Shown here in pieces: positions 9,319 to 18,180 of a stretch of 63,960 bases of DNA. The notes under the pieces are model-generated. The model saw only the letters and a program-made list of their open reading frames with translations, was not told the DNA's origin and ran no database searches. The position numbers and the translations under genes are program-made. Numbering within the stretch: the first letter of the stretch is position 1; each line of letters opens with the position of its first letter. Origin of the DNA: an uncultured Erysipelotrichaceae bacterium (lineage in GTDB: Bacteria > Bacillota_I > Bacilli_A > Erysipelotrichales > Erysipelotrichaceae); the NCBI GenBank assembly GCA_945877405.1, contig CAMCSA010000005.1:1-63960 (forward strand). The letters are read 5' to 3'.

Positions 9319-10980
9319 TCAATATACTGCTTCATGCAGGCGGGATAGAGCTTCCCTCATTGCTTTACGTAACTGCTCATCACTATGGATGCGGCCAAGC
9401 TGTATCACAAAAGAAGTATCCTGCAGAATCATCCGCAGCGGTCTGCCGATCAGATGCAGCGAGTCACCTGCTGTGATATGTACAGCACATACCGTACGAT
9501 ACTGTACACCGTGATATATTACGATATCATCCATCACATGCATAACAATACGGGACACCCCTTTTTCTTCATGCATAATCATACACCCTGTACCATATCG
9601 ATATGGAATGACTTCTTCACTGTGTTCCATCATTTCCTTTACGATACTGGATTCCGTATGTGCAAAGCACCCTTTCAGAAACAGTCTTTCCAGTTTCTGC
9701 TGAAACCTGTTTCTTTCCATCAAATGAGTGCAGACACAGGATAAAGACGATTCAGACAGAACAAGCGGATTATAAATCACATGTTCTGTATCTGCAAAAC
9801 AGGATAACGGATAGGATGTAAAAGCAATGTCAAACTGCTGTCTGCAGCTTTCCCACTTCCCCAATGGTACGATCTGAACTTCCTGAATATAACAACCATA
9901 CTGTTGAATGATACGTTCCTTAAATATGGATACATATTCTTTTCTTTCCCCGCTGATCAAAGCAATCCATTTTTTCATGCGGACTCTGTTTTCAGATGAG
10001 AACGCCTTCTGAAAAAGGCAGGCAAATAGACCCGTCATCGCATCATCCATGCATAGGGTATCCTTCAGGAAATCTTTCAGACGTCTGCTGCAGAACCACG
10101 ATACCGGTGAATTTTCACGAATTGTCGTAACTGGCACACCATGAATGATAACCCCTTCTTTTTCATTTTCCATAAACCAGGCAATCATGGAAGAAAGCTC
10201 TTTGATCAGTGAATCATCACATCGCAAATGCAGCTGCCACAAAGAGCACAACTCCATCAGCCACTGTTTCAGCTGTTCTTCCATCGGCTGTAGCAATTGA
10301 CACTCACCAGGGCGATCATGTTTCTGATAGTATTCCAGAATCGAATCACGATCAGAAGAAAACGGAAGATCATGATGTTTTTGTGCATATACAACAAGTG
10401 CGGCTTCAAATACAGGCAATCCTGTTTCATGTATCTTTTCCAGCAGGTTTTCATCATGGCATTCATCTTTCAATCGATCCATGCATAAGGCAAACAGATA
10501 CATTCTGCGCACCGGATTTCCTTCAATCCATATGCCTTCACTGCGCCTGCTGACAGACTTGAGATGATACTGCTCCAGCAGCATTTCCATCTGTTTTTTT
10601 GCCCGATACAGTAATGGCATGGATACATAAAGACTCTCACACAGCTGCTGTAAGGAAGTCTGTCCATCATATAACAGATGTGCCGCCATTTCACAGCCTC
10701 TCATTGTATCCACATCCACACTTTCCCAATACGATAAACCATATTGAATGTTCTGAACCAGCAGCTCAGCAGTTTCATTCAGCTCAACGTGATAACCGGC
10801 ACTGTTTCCTGATATGGTTACGCCATGTTCATGACAGAAACGCATGACTTCCACAATATCATTCTGTACTGTTTTATTCGATGTGCATAACAGCCATGCA
10901 AGCTGATTGCTGTTGATAGGCTGCCTGTATTCTAGAAGGCAGGCAAGTATCTGAATCTGTCGTATTGATAATCTTTCCAT
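9319..10980 (-). CDS. BglG/Mga-type multidomain transcription regulator
   Basis: A 553-residue regulator. The N terminus (QIQILACLLEYRQPINSNQLAWLL, then NKTVQNDIVEVMRF) is a DeoR/Mga-like winged helix; a second HTH follows near residue 75-130 (SLQQLCESLYVSMPLLYRAKKQ). The middle resembles degenerate PRD modules and the region around QYGCYIQEVQIVPLGKW looks like an EIIB-type Rossmann remnant without the Cys. This is the architecture of BglG/Mga regulators that read phosphotransferase state, but no PTS gene is adjacent. Upstream lies the broken flavoprotein gene. The start at 10980 gives MERLSIRQ; no strong Shine-Dalgarno is seen. Confidence 0.72.
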   Translation of the reverse strand: MERLSIRQIQILACLLEYRQPINSNQLAWLLCTSNKTVQNDIVEVMRFCHEHGVTISGNSAGYHVELNETAELLVQNIQYGLSYWESVDVDTMRGCEMAAHLLYDGQTSLQQLCESLYVSMPLLYRAKKQMEMLLEQYHLKSVSRRSEGIWIEGNPVRRMYLFALCMDRLKDECHDENLLEKIHETGLPVFEAALVVYAQKHHDLPFSSDRDSILEYYQKHDRPGECQLLQPMEEQLKQWLMELCSLWQLHLRCDDSLIKELSSMIAWFMENEKEGVIIHGVPVTTIRENSPVSWFCSRRLKDFLKDTLCMDDAMTGLFACLFQKAFSSENRVRMKKWIALISGERKEYVSIFKERIIQQYGCYIQEVQIVPLGKWESCRQQFDIAFTSYPLSCFADTEHVIYNPLVLSESSLSCVCTHLMERNRFQQKLERLFLKGCFAHTESSIVKEMMEHSEEVIPYRYGTGCMIMHEEKGVSRIVMHVMDDIVIYHGVQYRTVCAVHITAGDSLHLIGRPLRMILQDTSFVIQLGRIHSDEQLRKAMREALSRLHEAVY

Positions 10981-11673
10981 GAAAAACAGTTTACCATGAA
11001 CAGAGTCAAAAAAGGCGGTAATATTATGCCGCCTGAACAAACAGATTCATGTTACTGCTTCGCCTGTTCCATGATATCATTCATCGCATTGATGACTGCC
11101 TTTGATGACATCGTAGAACCGGAAATCGTATCCACGTCTGTGCTTTGTGTGTAGATGATTTCAGGAATCAGTGTATCCTGTACCGGCTTGAACAGCATTG
11201 GTGTTTCTTCATTTTCTGTTGTGATTTGTGTGATAAATCCGTTTTCCACAACAGCAGTCACAACAACACCGCCATTGTTGCCTGTATATGCAGCTGTATA
11301 GGTTCCATCCTGAAACTGCGCAGCTGCTTCTTCACTGATTTCAGTTTTCTTTTCTTCCTGCTGCTTGACTACCGTTTCACCATGTCCCTTACCACAGTTT
11401 TCCATTGCATATGTACCTGCATTGCTGCCAGCCACACGACCGAAGATCACGATGTCTGCTACCGCATTACCACCAAGTCTGTTAGCTCCATGTACACCAC
11501 CGGTAACTTCACCAGCTGCCCAAAGACCTGTAATGGAATTTCCTTCTGTGTTGATCACTTCCGCATTCGTATTGATATGTACACCACCCATTGTGTGATG
11601 GATACCAGGAGATACCTTGATCGCAAAGAACGGCGTTTCCACCATTTCCATTTCAAGTCCGGTTTCTCTTCCC

Positions 11674-11787
11674 AGTGTATCTTCACTTTCACCTTTTCTA
11701 ACAGCATTGTATTGTGCAATGGTTGTCTTGAGTGTATCTTCACTTTCACCTTTTCTAACAGCATTGTATTGTGCAATGGTTGTCTTG
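11674..11787 (-). repeat. 57-bp perfect tandem duplication in flavoprotein pseudogene
   Basis: 11674-11730 and 11731-11787 are identical, starting AGTGTATCTTCACTTTCACC on the plus strand. In the protein a 19-residue block (TTIAQYNAVRKGESEDTL plus Lys) is doubled in frame. Its perfection indicates recent origin, probably slippage or unequal recombination. Confidence 0.95.
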
Positions 11788-12074
11788 AGTATATCTGCAT
11801 CCATTCCAAGTGTTTCAGCCATTTCATCCAGAGAAGCAGCTTCTGTCACGATGCCTTTGTTGACATATTTGTCGATTGCCTTTTTGTGAGTTCTCAGATT
11901 GTTATCAAAGAATACATAGGCATATCCTTCTTCAAGAGCGTTGATATTGGCAGAAACAACATCTCTTGTCAGCATCTCATTTGTAAATCTTTCTCCCTTG
12001 CTGTTAAGAAGAATCGCACCAGAACCTCTGGCAGATTCAGAAATCAGTTCTGCTGTAGACTGTTCTACCGTCGG

Positions 12075-12119
12075 GTCAATTACCCCGACTCTAAAGAGTC
12101 GTTGTTTCCTTTATATTTT
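12075..12119 (-). mobile_element. 45-bp hairpin mini-insertion inside the flavoprotein gene
   Basis: A 45-bp block separates the codons of the conserved HPT motif of the flavoprotein. On the minus strand it contains the perfect hairpin CGACTC-TTTA-GAGTCG followed by GGGTAATTGAC, reminiscent of the right end of the three IS605-type elements here (hairpin then TAGTTCAC). It adds 15 codons including TAA. I interpret it as a minimal palindrome-associated element mobilised by an IS200/IS605 transposase; a relic or filler insertion is the alternative. Removing exactly 45 bp restores the IQIHPTV motif. Confidence 0.6.
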
Positions 12120-12629
12120 ATGAATCTGGATCTGCTCGATATCAACAAGGTCAGCACCAAGTGCTTCAGCCATGATGATACCATCCCCTGTTGCACCAGT
12201 ATGGTTTGTTGTAACATAGCCTTCCAGTTCTTCTATGTACTTGCATACCATTTCACTGTTGGCTCCAAAACCACCCGTTGCAAGTACCACTGCTTTGGCA
12301 TTGAGCAGTATTTCTTCACCATCCGATTCTGCCTTAACTCCTGTTACAGCACCATCTTCCATGATAATTTCAACAGCCTTTGTGTTGTAGGTGATTTCCA
12401 CACCTCTTTCATCCAATGCATTTACAAGATGTTCAACAAGGTATCCGCCTACTGCACTTCCATCTTCTGGTGTGTGAGTACGCTTTGCACTCTGTCCTCC
12501 GGATGTGGAAAGACCAGTCAGATTGACACCGATTGTCTTCAGCCATTCAATTGCTTCAGCGAAATGATCTACCATATAACGGACAAGATCCGGATCATTC
12601 TTTTCATAGCCACCAGCCATCGTATCTGC

Positions 12630-12787
12630 ATGAACTACCCCACCTGATACGTAGTTCAGATAGGGTATCCTTATGATGTACTCTTTTGTACTACCACAGG
12701 GATTTTGATTTATGCAGGCATATACATGTGATTCATGTACTGTTTCCACAATGGTCGGTTCACTCGACCTCTACTGTTTTTACACAG
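12630..12787 (-). ncRNA. Predicted omega-RNA (reRNA) of element 1
   Basis: The 158 bases between the tnpB stop and the right end are non-coding, hold several stems (GTACAAAAGAGTAC and the terminal 11-bp stem), and end in TAGTTCAT. In TnpB systems the RNA scaffold comes from this part and the guide from the bases just outside the end. The predicted guide therefore begins GCAGATACGATGGCTGG, from the flavoprotein gene. Existence is inferred from family biology. Confidence 0.6.
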
Positions 12788-14101
12788 TTACTTACTGTTC
12801 AGATCTGCAAACCTGATGATTTTCGGATTCAACAGTCCGGATAACCGTATACCTGATGTGTCGAATCCAGCTTTTCTCAGAATATTGGCAGCACCATTCA
12901 GATCTGCATTGATGAGTATGCCTTCAGCTGATCTGTATAATCCACGCTTTATTCTCTTACCGGAAAAACTGTACTTCTGATGATCTCCTGCTTTATATAC
13001 AGGAATCTCATCATTGTCCAGAAAGCTCGCTTTGCTTGTGTATGACTCTTCTGTTCTTGTGACAGTGATGCCATACTCACACGCTTTCAGTTCAATCATA
13101 CTTTTCAGCATATCAAAAGGAATACTGACAAAGCTCTGGTTATTCTGCTTTCCCATGTTGGCATCCTGTTTCCAGAAGGTATTTGAGCCAAGCACAAGAG
13201 TACCGATCTCATGTTCTTTACACCACTCAAGCAGGATTCTGCTCATCTTATGGAAACAGTCTCTGATGTAATTGGTTCGATACGCAGAAAGACGATCCAG
13301 ATACTTCGACCATACTTTTCTGGTTGTCTGACTTCCTTTGGACATCAGCGAAACTCTTTCAGCTTTCTGTTTGTTGAAGTACTGGTTGATGCTTTTGGTG
13401 TTTCTTCCTGTGAAGATCAGAGAATCACCTGTATCAGAAACAACAGCCATGGTGTTATCCACGCCAAAATCAACAGCAGCACTGTGCGTACCACCCTGTA
13501 CACAAGGATCCTTGACATCGTACACAAGCAGAAGCTCATATCCACCGGATACAGGTTTCACCTTGACTTCCATCAGCTTTGCACCATGTCTTCTTCGTAC
13601 AGGAACACGGATCTTAGTCTTCGGGAGTTTGAGCATACCATCTCTGATAACGGCATCCTGATTTGTAAACAGGTAAGTGGTTGTCTCCCCCTTACAGTAT
13701 CCAGGCATCTTTGGCTTGCCTGTAAAAGAAGAGGAGTCTTCTTTATAAACTCTTAAAGTTGCAAGCCATGCTTTGAAATCAGAACAGGACTGTCTGATAA
13801 TATGCTGTGCTGTCTGCATTGGAAGACCTGAAAAGAAATCCGGATTTGATGTAACTCTCATCAGCCTCTGCAATACACCATAACCAAGCACATAGTATGT
13901 TTTCTGACCATTCAGAAGTGCAAGTTCATTTTGAACTTCTGTTTCGTTAGCTGTCAGTGTTTTCTTATCATGTGCAGTAAATGTATTGCGGATTCTGAAA
14001 AGAGATGCATTATGAAGACACTTTGCCTTGTGAGCAAAATCATCCAGATACGCAAACAGTTCATGTCTTTCATCAATACGGATTCTATCAGTTCTGTACA
14101 T
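12788..14101 (-). CDS. tnpB: TnpB-family RNA-guided endonuclease, element 1
   Basis: A 437-residue OrfB/TnpB protein. RuvC-I Asp is in AAVDFGVDN near residue 230 and RuvC-III Asp in NADLNGAANI near residue 400. The usual RuvC-II Glu (in a VxxEDL-type motif) is not there: the equivalent strand reads TLVLGSNTFWK. This belongs to the clade with NMGKQNNQSFV and EESYTSKASFLD, whose Cys4 zinc finger is also reduced (no CxxC in SFLDNDEIP). A Glu from TEESYTS may substitute. TnpB cuts the vacant donor site under omega-RNA guidance, keeping the element in the genome. It is divergent from tnpA, 85 bp apart. Confidence 0.88.
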   Translation of the reverse strand: MYRTDRIRIDERHELFAYLDDFAHKAKCLHNASLFRIRNTFTAHDKKTLTANETEVQNELALLNGQKTYYVLGYGVLQRLMRVTSNPDFFSGLPMQTAQHIIRQSCSDFKAWLATLRVYKEDSSSFTGKPKMPGYCKGETTTYLFTNQDAVIRDGMLKLPKTKIRVPVRRRHGAKLMEVKVKPVSGGYELLLVYDVKDPCVQGGTHSAAVDFGVDNTMAVVSDTGDSLIFTGRNTKSINQYFNKQKAERVSLMSKGSQTTRKVWSKYLDRLSAYRTNYIRDCFHKMSRILLEWCKEHEIGTLVLGSNTFWKQDANMGKQNNQSFVSIPFDMLKSMIELKACEYGITVTRTEESYTSKASFLDNDEIPVYKAGDHQKYSFSGKRIKRGLYRSAEGILINADLNGAANILRKAGFDTSGIRLSGLLNPKIIRFADLNSK

Positions 14102-14186
14102 CAGACGTATATCTTATCCTTTCTATTGAATACAATATAATTATACCATATAATATAATCAGTCGTAACATATATTGGAGGTAATC

Positions 14187-14600
14187 ATGTTCAAAAAAGT
14201 AAAGGATAAACCATACTATACAAATAACCACAGCTGCTTCCTTCTGACAGCACATCTTATGCTTGTGACAAAGTACAGAAAACCCGTATTACAGGGAAAA
14301 ATCAGAGATTATGTGTATACATTGACCAAAGAAACAATGGAATCCGAAAATATCATCATCAGAGAAATAAATGGGGAAGCAGATCATATCCATATTCTGT
14401 TTGATTATGCACCGGATATTAGACTCAGTGAATTGATTAACAAAATAAAATCCAGAACAGCAAGACTTGTAAGAAGAGATTATCCTGTAGAGGTCGGTGA
14501 ATACTATGAAAAAATCGAATTCTGGACAAACAGCTATTTCCTTGGTTCTGTCGGAAGTAATACAACAGAGATTGTAAAAGAGTACATCCAAAACCAGTGA
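14187..14600 (+). CDS. tnpA: IS200/IS605 TnpA, Y1 HUH transposase, element 1
   Basis: A 137-residue Y1 transposase that cuts and rejoins single-stranded DNA at the lagging strand. The HUH motif is ADHIHILFDYA near residue 65, and the catalytic Tyr is in IVKEYIQNQ at the C terminus. TKYRKPVLQGKIRD is the usual N-terminal segment. Start at 14187 is fixed by GGAGG with good spacing. All key residues are present, so it may be active. It is transcribed away from tnpB. Confidence 0.92.
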   Translation: MFKKVKDKPYYTNNHSCFLLTAHLMLVTKYRKPVLQGKIRDYVYTLTKETMESENIIIREINGEADHIHILFDYAPDIRLSELINKIKSRTARLVRRDYPVEVGEYYEKIEFWTNSYFLGSVGSNTTEIVKEYIQNQ

Positions 14601-15003
14601 CGCTGAATTCACCACCGTCCTATGAGGACGGAGTACTCTTCTTATTGCTTATAGAACAGATCGTTAGAATCTTCCACGCCATTTTCAGCTTCAACGGACG
14701 TTTCAGAAGCATTCATACCACCACTTGCACGGTTTGTATTACCACCTGCGATTGCCATCTTTTCCAGAACAACAACATCCGCACCTTTATCATACGCTTC
14801 AATAGCAGCTGAAAGGCCAGCTCCACCAGCGCCGATTACAACAACATCATAGTCTTTTTCCTGTACATTTCCAGCAGAGGATGAGGATACAGCTGTCCCA
14901 CACCCTGCAAACATCATTTCCGAAAGAATGACAGCAGTCAATTTACGATTCATAATTTTCCCTTCTTTCTCGTGCAGGATTATATCGTTTTATGCACACA
15001 GAA

Positions 15004-15041
15004 GAGAAAACACATTTTCCTTCCTATACAGAAAATGTGTT
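15004..15041 (-). terminator. Terminator after UvrD-type helicase gene
   Basis: AACACATTTTC and GAAAATGTGTT form an 11-bp stem followed by TTCTC on the minus strand. It separates the helicase from the broken flavoprotein gene. Confidence 0.65.
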
Positions 15042-15067
15042 ATTTACATATGAAATGAAAATGACCG

Positions 15068-17926
15068 TCATTTTCGTGAAAAGGATTCAGATGAATTCAG
15101 TACTCCTGCAGGAGGATGGGTTCTGTCTTCTTCCAGGATCAGTGACTGCTGCCGTGTCAGGGTACGATTACATCCAGTCCCGTCTTTTTTATAGTTTGTA
15201 CAGCCAAGGAAATAATCATTGCTTCCGGATTTTCTTACAATCAGATAGCCGTCTTTACACGCATCACATCGCAGAATCGGCATCCTTCCAGCCCTGTATT
15301 CATTCGTCATAAAACCGCACAATTCCGGCTCATTCGTACAAAGAAACAGCCTTAACCCATATGCATTTTTATAACGGTACTGCATTGGAAATCCACATAG
15401 CGGGCATGGCTTGTATGGATACCGGTCCACTTTATTTTCATTCCACTGTCCCTTCAGAACAACATTTTTATAGTCTTTTCTGAGCTCGATCAGAAAGGTG
15501 GAAGGATTCTGCATTGGTGCGACAAAATAGACCCTGTTTTTTGTTCTGGTCATTGCCACATAAAACAGTCTTCTTTCTTCCGCATCATCCATGGAATGAT
15601 CGTGACGAGTCACAAAGGAAAGCACAGGATCATCCTGAATCTGAGATGGAAAGCCATACGTTTCATTTTTCCCGTTTACGATGATGACATTATCATATCC
15701 AAGACCTTTGGAGGCATGTGCACTCAAAAAGGTAATGCGAATCGAAGGATACTTTCTGCTTTGAATCCGATTCCCTTTTGGAATGTATTCAAACAGACCG
15801 GATCGTTGCAGATTGTAGCCATCAAAGTTGAACCTCCCCAGAAATGCTACCGTTCCAATCGGATGTTTTTCTTCCTTTGCATAGGCAACAATCTGATCCA
15901 GTGCTGTTTCTACTGCACATGCCAGAGCATAGTTAGCCCCACTTTTTCCATCAGCGCCACGTTTTTTATAAGTTGCATCATATGTATATATAATGATGGG
16001 ATCTGTAATGTTTTTAGGTGAAATCAGAGTTTTCCTGATCTGCGAAGGATTTTTCTGAATGAAGTTTCCGGCAATATCAATGACTTCCTGTGCATTCCGA
16101 TATGTTCTTTCAATCTTGAGCATTTTTGCATATCCGACTGTTTTTTCAAACTGTGTAAACAGCGAGATATCAGAACCACTGAAGGCATAAATAGACTGCC
16201 AATCATCTCCTACCGCAATGATCTTCGCATCACACACATCTGACAGTGCTTTGGTCAGATCAAATCTCTGCCGGGAAATATCCTGATATTCATCTACGAT
16301 GATGTAACGGAAGTCCAATTTCTGTTTCATCTGCGCAACTTCACGTAACACTCTGGCAGAATCATTGATCATATCCTGGAAATCAACCGCATTGTTTTCT
16401 TTCAATACTTTCTGGTATTCCAGATAACAGTCCTGTGCAATTTCCAGAAAGAGTCTGGATCTGACATTGGTAGTAGAATGATACATCCTTGAAAAATCAT
16501 CTGCTTCATATCCATTCACTTTGAAATTGGAAATGAATCTGCACAGCAAGGCAACAAGTCTGCGGATATACCTGTTTTCTTCTCCCTGTACAAGTTTTTT
16601 CATGATTTCCTGATCACTGCGCGGTTTCAATTCGAAGCCGTTTCTTTCAAGTATCTCCTTAAGGTGTTCCGTCAATGATCTGCCATCCTTATAACCGGAA
16701 AAAGTATAAAGAAGATCGGTGTGATGCTGGCGGTGAAGACTCACCTTGTCAAAAACCGCCTTCTTATATGCCTGTAGCTGGGATGGTGAATACAACGAAT
16801 TCGTTCCATCTTCATGAATACCGAAATGTTCCAGCCAGGCAATATGATTTCCCTGTCGTATGAGAAAATCAGGTGTATATGGTTTTACTGAGCCAGAAAT
16901 ATCATAGGGATAAATGACTTCGTATTCATAATCAATTCCACTCAGATACAGGAAATTGGCAATCTGTACTTCCTGTAAGGAACGCATGACTTCATTTTGA
17001 ATCGTTACCTTTTTCTTTGATCTTGCATCAACAATTTCCCGCCTGAAATCTTCCAGTTCACTTCTCATCGTTACATAATTCATGGATGAAGCATTTCGGA
17101 AGAAGGCATTCAGGTCTTCCCCCTCATAAGGTGCATCAAAATACGAGGCGAAAAACAGAATCAGCCGTTTTACAGCACTTTCATTCTTCAATATGGTTGA
17201 ACAAAGATAGTTCTGAATCACACGATACAGTTTCCCATCATCCACAATATTTCTTTTTTCTTCCGGACTATTTTTATGGAGGACTGCATTCCCGACAGAA
17301 TGGAAGGTAGCGATCGGACAGGCGATATTCAGATCCCGGTTAATTCTTTCCCTGAGCTCTCCGACAGCCTTATTCGTAAAGGATACAACAAGAATCTGTT
17401 TTGGATCGATATCCATTTTTTCAACAAGATATTTTACCTTGGCTGCTACGGTTGTTGTTTTACCAGCACCCGCTCCAGCAATTACAAGACAGTAATCTTC
17501 CTGGCACAGCACAACCTTTCTCTGATCTTCATCCAGCATGATGGCAGGATCAATATCTTTTAAAATCGTATCCAGATACTCTTTTTCCCGGTCCATTGTA
17601 TCCTGGATATACTGCTCGTTATGCTGATCAACAGCTTCCATAAAATGTTCATACTGTTGTAAGGCTGCTGTTGTCCTGTCAAAATCCAGTCTGTTTTTAT
17701 GGCAGTACTGATGTAACATTCCACTTTCTAAAAGAACATGAAAAAACTGCATGGTTTCCTGGAAAGATTCCAGTTGCGAATGATACATCCTGCGTGATAC
17801 ATATGCATCTTTCTGCAGGATGGTATCCATAAAATTCATGCATGCCTGAATCTGCTTTACCTCCACAGGTTGGCAAGCTGTTTTCTTCCTTCGGATTGTC
17901 CCAAACAGTTTTTCCAGAATATTCAT
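15068..17926 (-). CDS. UvrD/Rep-family superfamily 1 helicase with C-terminal C4 zinc fingers
   Basis: A 952-residue SF1A DNA helicase related to E. coli helicase IV. Walker A is AGAGAGKTTTVAAKV near residue 150, motif II is VDEYQDISRQRF near residue 545, motif III VGDDWQSIYAFSGSD, motif V SAHASKGLGYDNVI and motif VI FYVAMTRTKNRVYFV. The N-terminal 120 residues are helical and specific to this subgroup. Two CxxC-type fingers (CPLCGFPMQYRY and CDACKDGYLIV) at the C terminus resemble topoisomerase I zinc ribbons that bind single-stranded DNA. Probable role: 3'-5' unwinding during repair. It starts 25 bp past the tRNA-Leu terminator; the C-terminal fingers make it longer than PcrA. Confidence 0.9.
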   Translation of the reverse strand: MNILEKLFGTIRRKKTACQPVEVKQIQACMNFMDTILQKDAYVSRRMYHSQLESFQETMQFFHVLLESGMLHQYCHKNRLDFDRTTAALQQYEHFMEAVDQHNEQYIQDTMDREKEYLDTILKDIDPAIMLDEDQRKVVLCQEDYCLVIAGAGAGKTTTVAAKVKYLVEKMDIDPKQILVVSFTNKAVGELRERINRDLNIACPIATFHSVGNAVLHKNSPEEKRNIVDDGKLYRVIQNYLCSTILKNESAVKRLILFFASYFDAPYEGEDLNAFFRNASSMNYVTMRSELEDFRREIVDARSKKKVTIQNEVMRSLQEVQIANFLYLSGIDYEYEVIYPYDISGSVKPYTPDFLIRQGNHIAWLEHFGIHEDGTNSLYSPSQLQAYKKAVFDKVSLHRQHHTDLLYTFSGYKDGRSLTEHLKEILERNGFELKPRSDQEIMKKLVQGEENRYIRRLVALLCRFISNFKVNGYEADDFSRMYHSTTNVRSRLFLEIAQDCYLEYQKVLKENNAVDFQDMINDSARVLREVAQMKQKLDFRYIIVDEYQDISRQRFDLTKALSDVCDAKIIAVGDDWQSIYAFSGSDISLFTQFEKTVGYAKMLKIERTYRNAQEVIDIAGNFIQKNPSQIRKTLISPKNITDPIIIYTYDATYKKRGADGKSGANYALACAVETALDQIVAYAKEEKHPIGTVAFLGRFNFDGYNLQRSGLFEYIPKGNRIQSRKYPSIRITFLSAHASKGLGYDNVIIVNGKNETYGFPSQIQDDPVLSFVTRHDHSMDDAEERRLFYVAMTRTKNRVYFVAPMQNPSTFLIELRKDYKNVVLKGQWNENKVDRYPYKPCPLCGFPMQYRYKNAYGLRLFLCTNEPELCGFMTNEYRAGRMPILRCDACKDGYLIVRKSGSNDYFLGCTNYKKDGTGCNRTLTRQQSLILEEDRTHPPAGVLNSSESFSRK

Positions 17927-17950
17927 AAATCAAGTTTATCACATATAAAC

Positions 17951-17977
17951 AAAAAATCATGGTTTCCCATGATTTCT
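17951..17977 (-). terminator. Terminator after tRNA-Leu(CAG)
   Basis: AAATCATGG-GAAA-CCATGATTT stem followed by T residues on the minus strand, immediately 3' of the tRNA. Confidence 0.85.
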
Positions 17978-17979
17978 GA

Positions 17980-18064
17980 TGGTGCGGGTAACTGGACTCG
18001 AACCAGCACGAGTCTCCCCACTAGTACCTGAAACTAGCGCGTCTACCAATTCCGCCATACCCGC
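17980..18064 (-). tRNA. tRNA-Leu (anticodon CAG)
   Basis: An 85-nt class II tRNA with encoded CCA. Acceptor stem GCGGGTA pairs with TACCCGC; the anticodon loop TTCAGGT sits on a CTAGT/ACTAG stem; a long variable arm and the GGTTCGAGTCC T arm are present. It has its own promoter and terminator. Confidence 0.96.
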
Positions 18065-18077
18065 ATCGACATGTATT

Positions 18078-18105
18078 ATTATACATCTTTGAAGGTTTTT
18101 GTCCA
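18078..18105 (-). promoter_or_regulatory. Promoter of tRNA-Leu(CAG)
   Basis: Minus-strand TGGACA (18100-18105), 16-bp spacer, TATAAT (18078-18083), ending 13 bp before the tRNA 5' end. Confidence 0.8.
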
Positions 18106-18180
18106 GCACTTTTTTCTCTTTTTTGATTCCATAACATGCAGAAACTGCAGATTTCCGCAAGTTTATGCGATAATCTGCAG

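Larger units (their letters stand above)
12630..14647 (-). mobile_element. IS200/IS605-type element 1 (divergent tnpA and tnpB)
   Basis: About 2.0 kb carrying tnpB on the minus strand and a divergent tnpA on the plus strand, the IS605 arrangement. The right end at 12630 is an imperfect 11-bp stem (ACCCTATCTGA with TCAGGTGGGGT) followed by TAGTTCAT. The left end near 14647 has the subterminal hairpin CCGTCCTATGAGGACGG. No terminal inverted repeats or target duplication are seen, as expected for single-strand transposition. It sits in the flavoprotein gene between the codons for FYK and DTM. Boundaries are good to about 6 bp. Confidence 0.88.
11052..14953 (-). pseudogene. FAD-dependent fumarate reductase-like lipoprotein with FMN-binding domain, interrupted
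   Basis: One gene in three pieces. Piece 1 (14648-14953) encodes a lipoprotein signal (lipobox FAGC) and the FAD-binding VVVIGAGGAGLSAA; piece 2 (12120-12629) continues from DTMAGGYEKN to the EQIQIH substrate motif; piece 3 (11052-12074) resumes at PTVEQS and ends in an FMN-bind domain with ISGST, where FMN would be attached by ApbE. Family members are extracytosolic reductases of fumarate, urocanate or similar acceptors. Pieces 1 and 2 are separated by an IS605-type element, pieces 2 and 3 by a 45-bp insert with an in-frame TAA; piece 3 also holds a 57-bp tandem duplication. All pieces otherwise stay in one frame. The product is certainly not full length. Confidence 0.88.

Noticed and set aside
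11145-12647. A 500-codon plus-strand open frame opposite the flavoprotein gene
   Set aside because: Antisense shadow: its Cys/Phe-rich composition reflects the complementary codons of the flavoprotein.
12630-12749. Open frame that would extend the middle flavoprotein piece upstream to 12749
   Set aside because: The stretch is the non-coding right end of element 1; homology to the flavoprotein begins only at DTMAGG.
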